From Candidatus Bipolaricaulota bacterium (GTDB lineage: Bacteria > Bipolaricaulota > Bipolaricaulia > RBG-16-55-9 > DRXL01): a stretch of DNA of 8,721 nucleotides. Of this stretch, positions 4,796 through 8,721 are shown in pieces. The stretch lies in the NCBI GenBank assembly GCA_026414955.1, contig JAOAIA010000055.1, positions 307-9,027 on the forward strand, written 5' to 3'. Position numbers and translations under genes: made by a program. How positions within the stretch are numbered: the stretch's first letter is position 1; every line of letters starts with the position of its first letter. The notes below the pieces were generated by a model that saw nothing but the letters and a program-made list of their open reading frames with translations, was not told where the DNA came from and searched no databases.

Positions 4796-6494
4796 ACGGG
4801 CGGCGTTCGGGCCAGCGCAGCCGCCCGCCGCTGGCGACCTTGCCCGCAAATGCAGAGCGCTTTTCTACAGAATCTAAGAGAATCTGGCGAACCTCGCGGG
4901 CGGTCTTGGCCGGACAGAGTGCCCATAATAGCACGCTCAAGCCCGTGACATGCGCCGTCGCGTACGAAGTCCCGCTGGCCACGGCGATCCATGGCGAGAG
5001 TTCGGGGATGGCCCGCGTGCGCGGGAGTTTTAAGAAGTTCTCAGGCTTCTCAATGAGTAATCCCAGAATATCTTCGCCGGGGGCAGCTAAATCTACGGTG
5101 CGCGCCCCCCAGCTCGACCAATTGGCCAGTTCGTCGCGGCTGTTCGACGCTGCGACGCAGAGAAGAATCTCGTGAGGGTAGTTGCACGGGTAGAACGGCT
5201 CGCGATCTACGTCTCTGCCGTAGTTGCCCGCCGCCGTGACCAAGAGCAAGCCCTCGTGAGCAATAAGATCGAGCGCGGTGTGCACGCCCTGGGAGCGCTC
5301 GCTCCCGCCGGCGCTGAGATTCACAATGCGCACCGGCAGCCCGGCGCGCTTCTGCACAATCGTGTGCTCGAGGGCGGCGATCAGCACGCTCCAACTGAAG
5401 CGCGCCTCTTCGGAGAGCTTTAACGGCCATAGCTGCGCTCGCCACGCCAGCCCCGCGATCTCCTCGCTGTTGTTCCCTAGCGCGGTGATCACGCTGGCGA
5501 CGAACGTCCCGTGCCCGAAGAGATCATCCGGGAGGGCGTCGTTGCGGGCGAAGTCGCGCGTCCCGCGCAGCAAGAGATTCGCTTTGAGATCAGAGTGCTC
5601 AAAGACTCCGCTGTCCAGCAGCGCGATCACGACAGACGAGCCGTCGGTGATCTGCGCCCAGGCGCGCACCGCGCCGATGTCGGCCCCCGGGGTCCCTTGG
5701 CTGGTGCCCCCGAAGATGAGAAACTTATCGGCGCTGGGGTGTCTTTGTCCCGTGTTGTGCAGATTCCATTGGTATGGGAAGAGGGGATCGTTGGGTTGCT
5801 GGTAGTACCAATAGCCGTTGGGTTCGGCGAATTCCACCAATGGCTCGCGCTGGAACTGCGCGACCTTCACGCGCACCGGCGTGCCGTCGGTGATGCGCAG
5901 ATGATAGATACGAGTCAGCTCGAAGACCTGAACGATCTGCGTGCCCAGGCGCTGGATGATCTCTTGGATCTGCTCTGGCGTTGCGTCGGGCTTGAATTTC
6001 ACCAACAGTTCGGCTTGGAGGAAGTCGGTGGACTCTTGGAGGGGAAGGTCGAGCACGTCGAACGTCAAGCTGCGAGAGAGCGATACGGCGACCAAGCGGA
6101 CGGTCACGGTATGGCGTCCGGCTTCGGCGATCCAGCGGGTGTGGAGCGCGCGCAGCCCCAGGGTGCAGCGTTGGCCCTCTGGGGGACAGTTGGCTGTGAC
6201 GGAGAGCGTCTGGCGGTCGAGCAGACGATCGTCCACGAAGAACTGGACTTCGCTGCGCAGGGTCAAGCGCGTAGCCACGTAGGCGATGAGCGCAAGGGGC
6301 TGGCCGACGCGCAGCGGGCCGAGGCCCTTTTCCGGTTCGATGATCAATTGGAGATCAACGGGCTGGCGGGGGGTGGGTTGGGGGCAAGGAGTCGCGAGCG
6401 GTCCCGTAGGGGGGCAGGGGGGAACGCCCGTCTGGGCCGTGCCGATGCCGAGCATCAGCGCGAGCAGTCCGAAGGCTAACAGCACAAGACGCAT
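4791..6494 (-). CDS. Secreted subtilisin-like serine protease (S8 family)
   Basis: This 567-residue protein has a signal peptide (MRLVLLAFGLLALMLGIGTA, cleavage near residue 20) and a Pro-rich linker. Residues about 46-150 form a beta-rich domain with C103 and C110, probably Ig-like. Residues about 161-225 resemble an S8 propeptide of the fervidolysin type (AELLVKFKPDATPEQIQEII). The catalytic domain spans about 235-567. Visible active-site residues are D294 (ALLDSG), H328 (LFGHGT), oxyanion N424 (TAAGNYG) and S510 (ASGTSYATAH). The usual Pro in GTSxATPH is Ala514. Cysteines at 437, 446, 527 and the C-terminal 567 could form disulfides. It should cleave proteins outside the cytoplasmic membrane after self-processing. 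The start at 6494 has GGGAGAG 8 bases upstream. It lies 66 bases upstream of the sigma-like gene, so partial co-transcription is plausible. Confidence 0.95.
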   Translation of the reverse strand: MRLVLLAFGLLALMLGIGTAQTGVPPCPPTGPLATPCPQPTPRQPVDLQLIIEPEKGLGPLRVGQPLALIAYVATRLTLRSEVQFFVDDRLLDRQTLSVTANCPPEGQRCTLGLRALHTRWIAEAGRHTVTVRLVAVSLSRSLTFDVLDLPLQESTDFLQAELLVKFKPDATPEQIQEIIQRLGTQIVQVFELTRIYHLRITDGTPVRVKVAQFQREPLVEFAEPNGYWYYQQPNDPLFPYQWNLHNTGQRHPSADKFLIFGGTSQGTPGADIGAVRAWAQITDGSSVVIALLDSGVFEHSDLKANLLLRGTRDFARNDALPDDLFGHGTFVASVITALGNNSEEIAGLAWRAQLWPLKLSEEARFSWSVLIAALEHTIVQKRAGLPVRIVNLSAGGSERSQGVHTALDLIAHEGLLLVTAAGNYGRDVDREPFYPCNYPHEILLCVAASNSRDELANWSSWGARTVDLAAPGEDILGLLIEKPENFLKLPRTRAIPELSPWIAVASGTSYATAHVTGLSVLLWALCPAKTAREVRQILLDSVEKRSAFAGKVASGGRLRWPERRPC

Positions 6495-6518
6495 AGTGCA
6501 CGCTCTCCCGTGACTTCT

Positions 6519-6547
6519 ATTATAATCTGTGTGTGACTCTCTGTGAA
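6519..6547 (-). promoter_or_regulatory. Sigma-70-type promoter of the protease gene
   Basis: On the minus strand TTCACA (6547-6542) and a perfect TATAAT (6524-6519) are separated by exactly 17 bp. Transcription from about 6512 would leave a leader of under 20 bases before the ATG at 6494, just enough for the GGGAGAG ribosome site. Motif copy B ends 17 bases upstream of the -35 box, where an activator could bind. Confidence 0.75.
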
Positions 6548-6564
6548 GGGGCTGGCTTTAGTCT

Positions 6565-6591
6565 TATGGCCCAAAAGGGGGCGAGTCTAAC
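6565..6591 (-). promoter_or_regulatory. Full copy B of the GTTAGA-N11-TTGRGCCATA motif
   Basis: The minus strand reads GTTAGA, 11 bases, TTGGGCCATA. It is the best reference copy, 24/27 identical to 2237-2263 and 21/27 to 4769-4795. It lies 17 bases upstream of the protease -35 box and 20 bases from the plus-strand antitoxin promoter at 6612, so it could act on either side. The other two copies are upstream of minus-strand genes, which favours the protease. Confidence 0.5.
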
Positions 6592-6611
6592 AGTTTGTGT
6601 GTTGCCGAGCT

Positions 6612-6640
6612 TTGATGGATTCGTTTGCATTACGTATAAT
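6612..6640 (+). promoter_or_regulatory. Sigma-70-type promoter of the first antitoxin-toxin pair
   Basis: TTGATG (6612-6617), a 17-bp spacer and a perfect TATAAT (6635-6640) precede the antitoxin start at 6672 by about 30 bases. The ribosome binding site GGGAGGTG follows at the expected place. Confidence 0.75.
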
Positions 6641-6650
6641 TTTACGCAAA
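6624..6650. promoter_or_regulatory. Imperfect palindromic operator over the -10 box
   Basis: The arms TTTGC (6624-6628) and GCAAA (6646-6650) flank the TATAAT box symmetrically, with weaker matches inside the arms. Phd/YefM antitoxins usually bind palindromes over their own promoter, so this is a reasonable autoregulation site for the gene at 6672. Confidence 0.4.
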
Positions 6651-6671
6651 TTGCATCGGGAGGTGCAGCAG

Positions 6672-6953
6672 ATGGAATTCGTAGCAAGCGGCCGCGTGGT
6701 GAGGAGCAGTGAAGTCAGCCGCCACTTTGGAGAGCTGTTAGACAAGCTTGACCAGGGCGAGCTGATCGTGCTCCGGCATGGTCGTCCGGAAGCCGTCATC
6801 GTGGATTTTCAGCGCTACGAGCAGCTCCACCAAGAACTCAAAGAACTGCGGGCGTTGGTAGATCATCTCCATCTCTGCTTGGAGATCGAGCAGCGTCGTG
6901 GCGACCGCGTGCTCCCCGCTGAAGCAGTAGCAAAAGAGCTTGGGCTGGAATGA
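6672..6953 (+). CDS. Phd/YefM-type antitoxin
   Basis: This 93-residue protein starts at ATG 6672 with GGGAGGTG just upstream; longer in-frame starts lie within the promoter and are rejected. The N-terminal half is the Phd/YefM DNA-binding domain: VVRSSEVSRHFGELLDKLDQ, then GELIVLRHGRPEAVIVDFQR and YEQLHQEL, with the classic xRHGRPxAVIV strand. The C-terminal half is a long helix (LKELRALVDHLHLCLEIEQR) ending in LPAEAVAKELGLE, the likely toxin-binding tail. The stop overlaps the toxin start by 4 bases (ATGA). It should neutralise the toxin and repress the promoter at 6612. Confidence 0.9.
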   Translation: MEFVASGRVVRSSEVSRHFGELLDKLDQGELIVLRHGRPEAVIVDFQRYEQLHQELKELRALVDHLHLCLEIEQRRGDRVLPAEAVAKELGLE

Positions 6954-7258
6954 GCTATACGCTTCAGTTTGTCGAGGGAGCTGTTGCTGATCTGAAGGCT
7001 TTAGACCCGCCGCTGCAAAGGCTTGCGTGGAAACAGATGCAAAAGATCACGCAAGCGCCAGGGCTAGGCAAGCCGTTAGGCGTTCGCATGGGATACGATC
7101 TCACCGGCTTACGAGCAGTCCGGTTTTATCATGAAATCTATCGCATTGTATATGAAGTCTTGGAGAAAGAGAAGACTGTAAAGATTTGGGGTATTGGCAA
7201 GCGCGAGCGGGAGGAGATCTATCGTATGGTCGCGCACAGAAGAGCCAAGATCCCCTGA
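6950..7258 (+). CDS. RelE/ParE-superfamily toxin
   Basis: This 102-residue protein opens with YTLQFVEGAVADLKALDPPL and has the RelE-fold core RAVRFYHEIYRIVYEV, then VKIWGIGKREREEIYRMV. RelE members cleave mRNA on the ribosome and ParE members poison gyrase; sequence alone does not decide which. The basic C-terminal GKREREEIY segment with a Tyr resembles RelE-type ribonucleases. Its start is inside the antitoxin stop (ATGA), so translation is coupled. Length and core appear complete. Confidence 0.88.
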   Translation: MSYTLQFVEGAVADLKALDPPLQRLAWKQMQKITQAPGLGKPLGVRMGYDLTGLRAVRFYHEIYRIVYEVLEKEKTVKIWGIGKREREEIYRMVAHRRAKIP

Positions 7259-7270
7259 AGGGCTTAGGGA

Positions 7271-7335
7271 GGCCCTCATCCCCCCCCTGGTCCCCTCCCG
7301 TCGGCACCGACAGGAGAGGGGTGCCGCTCCCCTCT
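7271..7335. repeat. C-rich palindromic intergenic repeat, related to the element at 7880
   Basis: It starts with GCCCTCATCCCCCCCCTGG, followed by CCCCTCCCGTCGG, CA and CCGACAGGAGAGGGG, which fold back on each other. The CCCTCAYCCCC...CCCCTCCC wording is shared with the left arm of the element at 7880-8016, so both look like members of one dispersed family common between genes in many bacterial genomes. Confidence 0.5.
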
Positions 7336-7337
7336 TT
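7315..7337 (+). terminator. Terminator-like hairpin after the first toxin gene
   Basis: AGAGGGG (7315-7321), a 7-base loop and CCCCTCT (7329-7335) form a perfect 7-bp stem followed by a short TT. It lies about 57 bases after the toxin stop. The final T bases are also the beginning of the next promoter's TTGACT -35 box. The T tract is short, so efficiency is uncertain. Confidence 0.5.
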
Positions 7338-7364
7338 GACTAGAGAGCCGGTCTTCCCTAAACT
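7336..7364 (+). promoter_or_regulatory. Putative promoter of the second antitoxin-toxin pair
   Basis: TTGACT (7336-7341) is followed after 17 bp by TAAACT (7359-7364), a 4 of 6 match to the -10 consensus. The -35 box begins immediately after the terminator-like stem. The leader would be very short, ending in AAGGAGG before the ATG at 7386. Confidence 0.5.
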
Positions 7365-7385
7365 TATAGCTTAAGGAGGCAGGGG

Positions 7386-7583
7386 ATGAAGCTAGCTAAG
7401 CTGAAAGCGAAATATATCATAGATGAGAAGGGCAAGAAGACCGCTGTCGTGTTGCCCATAGAGGACTACCAAGAGCTTTTAGAAGACCTACACGATCTGG
7501 CGATCATTGCGGAACGGCGTGACGAGCCGGTGATCTCCTTAGAAGAACTGAAGCGCAGGCTCAAGCAGAATGGGCTTATATGA
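7386..7583 (+). CDS. Small antitoxin, Phd/YefM-like, paired with the RelE toxin
   Basis: This 65-residue protein has AAGGAGG 7 bases before the ATG. The sequence KYIIDEKGKKTAVVLPIEDY is the strand-turn-strand edge of short Phd-like antitoxins; the DEKGKKTAVVLP pattern is typical of those preceding RelE genes. It is followed by the helices YQELLEDLHDLAIIAERRDE and SLEELKRRLKQNGL. The toxin gene begins inside its last 14 bases. At this length it lacks a full N-terminal DNA-binding domain, so self-repression may be weak or may depend on the complex. Confidence 0.85.
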   Translation: MKLAKLKAKYIIDEKGKKTAVVLPIEDYQELLEDLHDLAIIAERRDEPVISLEELKRRLKQNGLI

Positions 7584-7833
7584 AGTCTTTTGGAAGACCT
7601 CGGCTGAGCGAGATTTGCGCCATCTCGATCCCCAGCATATCCCCCGCATCTTAGCAGCTGTAGAAGCCTTGGGAGATAATCCTTTCCCGGCGCGCCATCG
7701 CAAACTTTGTGGCTCTGAACGGAGCTATCGGATTCGAGTTGGGGAGTACAGGGTGATCTATCGGGTGGACGTTCGCGCGAAAACCGTGACAGTTTATCAT
7801 GTTCGTCATCGTCGTGAGGCGTATCGGAGATAA
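7570..7833 (+). CDS. RelE-type mRNA interferase toxin
   Basis: This 87-residue protein begins YEVFWKTSAERDLRHLD and contains LGDNPFPARHRKLCGSERSY, then RIRVGEYRVIYRVD and TVTVYHVRHRREAYR. The RVGxYRVIYxVD block and the basic terminal RHRREAYR are hallmarks of the RelE family, which cleaves mRNA in the ribosomal A site. It overlaps the antitoxin by 14 bases, has only a weak own ribosome site, and so is probably translated by coupling. It appears full-length. It is not closely similar to the toxin at 6950, which argues against a recent tandem duplication. Confidence 0.92.
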   Translation: MGLYEVFWKTSAERDLRHLDPQHIPRILAAVEALGDNPFPARHRKLCGSERSYRIRVGEYRVIYRVDVRAKTVTVYHVRHRREAYRR

Positions 7834-7841
7834 GAGTGAAG

Positions 7842-7874
7842 GGGGCCGAGCGCGCTGTGCGCCCGGCCCCTCTG
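7842..7874 (+). terminator. Strong GC hairpin terminator after the RelE gene
   Basis: GGGGCCG-A-GCGC, loop GCTGT, and GCGC-C-CGGCCCC form an 11-bp stem with one A/C mismatch, beginning 9 bases after the toxin stop. It is followed by TCTGTTGT, a moderate T-rich tail. Confidence 0.7.
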
Positions 7875-7879
7875 TTGTG

Positions 7880-8016
7880 ACCCTCACCCCCGACCCCTCC
7901 CCGACACGGAGAGCCAGACTTCGTCTGGACTGTCTATCGTGCCGCCTTTGGCGGCACGGCGAACGGTGCAGGCGAAGCCTGCCCTTCCTGTGTCGGGAAG
8001 GGGGTCAGGGGGGTAG
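7880..8016. repeat. Cloverleaf-like inverted-repeat element with three internal hairpins
   Basis: The outer arms (about 7886-7907 and 7990-8012) pair over roughly 20 bp with few mismatches, including a perfect CCCGACAC/GTGTCGGG (7900-7907 with 7990-7997). Inside are three perfect hairpins: CCAGAC-TTC-GTCTGG (7914-7928), CGTGCCGCC-TTT-GGCGGCACG (7938-7958) and GCAGGC-GAA-GCCTGC (7968-7982). It codes for nothing visible and lies between two convergent genes. It is probably a miniature non-autonomous element or compound REP unit. It may also terminate transcription from both sides. I see no clear target-site duplication. Confidence 0.65.
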
Positions 8017-8020
8017 GTCT

Positions 8021-8721
8021 TCACCGACACGTCACAGCTCGCAGCACTCTGTTGTTTCTCGTGTTGCTCTCCTTCGCGTCCAGGCTCTCCACCTCGGCCT
8101 CAAACTCATACGTCCCAGGACTCATGCGGGTAAAGATATCCGGCGGGGACGAAACGCTGCTGCCGCCGGTCATCCCGTAACGATACAGGTTGGGCTTGGA
8201 GTTGTTCCAATTTCTCGCCTTCGCCTTCTCCTTCAATGCCACGCCGCCCGCGCTGCCCTTGCCGGCGTTGCGCACCGTTGTCAGCACGGTGAAGTCGCAA
8301 TAGACCTGCTCGCGCTCGGTGTAGCGCCGCACGACCACGGTGAGGCTCACATCCAAGTCCGGCCCGTTCACCTGCTCGACCAAGCACGTCAAGCTCGCGT
8401 AGGTCGACGCGAGCTGCTCCCTCGCGGCTTCCCCGGTGATCTCCACCTCTATTTCTAGCTGCTGGCGGTTTTGGTCGTCCGCTCCGCTCTTGACGGCCTT
8501 GATCCTGAGACCGGAGCCTTGGCAGTCGACGATCCTGTTGTCGCTATTGCTCTTAGTGCTTCTGACGGTGGTTACCCGTAGGACGATCACGTCGCCTTTA
8601 GCGACGGCGATCGTGGCTGGGAGCGACCCCTCACCACCCCGGTTGCTGACGCTGGAAACGGTGTTAGACCTCACCCTGCCCTGCGATACCCACGGCAGGC
8701 TTGAGTGCTTATGTTGAAGAG
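8021..8721 (-). CDS. C-terminal part of an extracellular CARDB-like protein, start outside window
   Basis: The frame is open from the right edge to TGA at 8021-8023, giving 232 visible residues. A GTG at 8674 has been considered as a start, but coding-like sequence continues upstream of it (SLPWVSQGR) and its ribosome site is poor, so I treat the gene as partial. The first half has beta-rich segments such as ATIAVAKGDVIVLRVTTV and QQLEIEVEITG. The last about 100 residues follow the CARDB pattern: VYCDFTVLTTVRNAGKGSAG, then SPGTYEFEAEVESLDAKESN and TRNNRVLRAVTC. CARDB modules are Ig-like folds in bacterial surface and secreted proteins. Four cysteines could form disulfides. Function is unknown; it may belong with the other extracellular proteins here. 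The element at 7880 begins 4 bases after its stop. Confidence 0.75.
   Translation of the reverse strand, partial: LQHKHSSLPWVSQGRVRSNTVSSVSNRGGEGSLPATIAVAKGDVIVLRVTTVRSTKSNSDNRIVDCQGSGLRIKAVKSGADDQNRQQLEIEVEITGEAAREQLASTYASLTCLVEQVNGPDLDVSLTVVVRRYTEREQVYCDFTVLTTVRNAGKGSAGGVALKEKAKARNWNNSKPNLYRYGMTGGSSVSSPPDIFTRMSPGTYEFEAEVESLDAKESNTRNNRVLRAVTCR

Noticed and set aside
5511..6479. Plus-strand open frame of 322 codons
   Set aside because: It is antisense to the clear subtilase gene. Its composition follows the complementary codons and it has no recognisable domain or ribosome site.
7799..8458. Plus-strand open frame of 219 codons
   Set aside because: It runs through the RelE end, a terminator, the inverted-repeat element and antisense to the CARDB-like gene. 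This is a shadow frame.

Overview
The window reads as chromosomal DNA of a moderately GC-rich bacterium. It has AGGAGG-type ribosome binding sites, sigma-70-like promoters with 17-bp spacers, many toxin-antitoxin remnants and C-rich palindromic intergenic repeats. This mix is common in thermophilic or uncultured deep-branching lineages such as Chloroflexota, Bipolaricaulota or Armatimonadota. I cannot assign a taxon from sequence alone, and that guess is inference.

Layout. Positions 1-1953 (minus) hold most of a large secreted LamG-domain protein whose C-terminus lies outside the window. Positions 1954-2430 are a long non-coding stretch with a possible 16-residue leader ORF, a REP-like palindrome and copies of a repeated regulatory motif. 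Positions 2365-3014 (plus) carry a promoter, an intact AbrB/MazE-type antitoxin and a PIN-domain toxin gene broken by an internal deletion and frame change. Positions 3033-6494 (minus) are a four-gene block. In transcription order it encodes a secreted subtilisin-like protease, a divergent sigma-factor-like protein, a 138-residue protein of unknown function, and a membrane anti-sigma-type protein with an HxxxCxxC zinc motif and a 2TM tail. Positions 6612-7876 (plus) hold two consecutive antitoxin/RelE-ParE-type toxin pairs, each with its own promoter and terminator-like hairpin. Positions 7880-8016 are a cloverleaf-like inverted-repeat element. Positions 8021-8721 (minus) are the C-terminal part of a CARDB-like extracellular protein that starts outside the window.

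The most interesting signal is a 27-bp non-coding motif. On the minus strand it reads GTTAGA, 11 variable bases, TTGRGCCATA. It occurs at identical spacing upstream of three minus-strand units: the LamG gene, the protease gene and the sigma-like operon. Two half-copies (the TTGRGCCATA block) lie in the LamG leader. The two blocks are separated like the elements of a promoter. A simple model is that the sigma-like protein, held by its membrane anti-sigma partner, drives its own operon together with an envelope protease and a surface LamG protein. The motif could instead be an activator or repressor site, or a small dispersed repeat. The toxin-antitoxin cassettes around this block look like independent accessory insertions.
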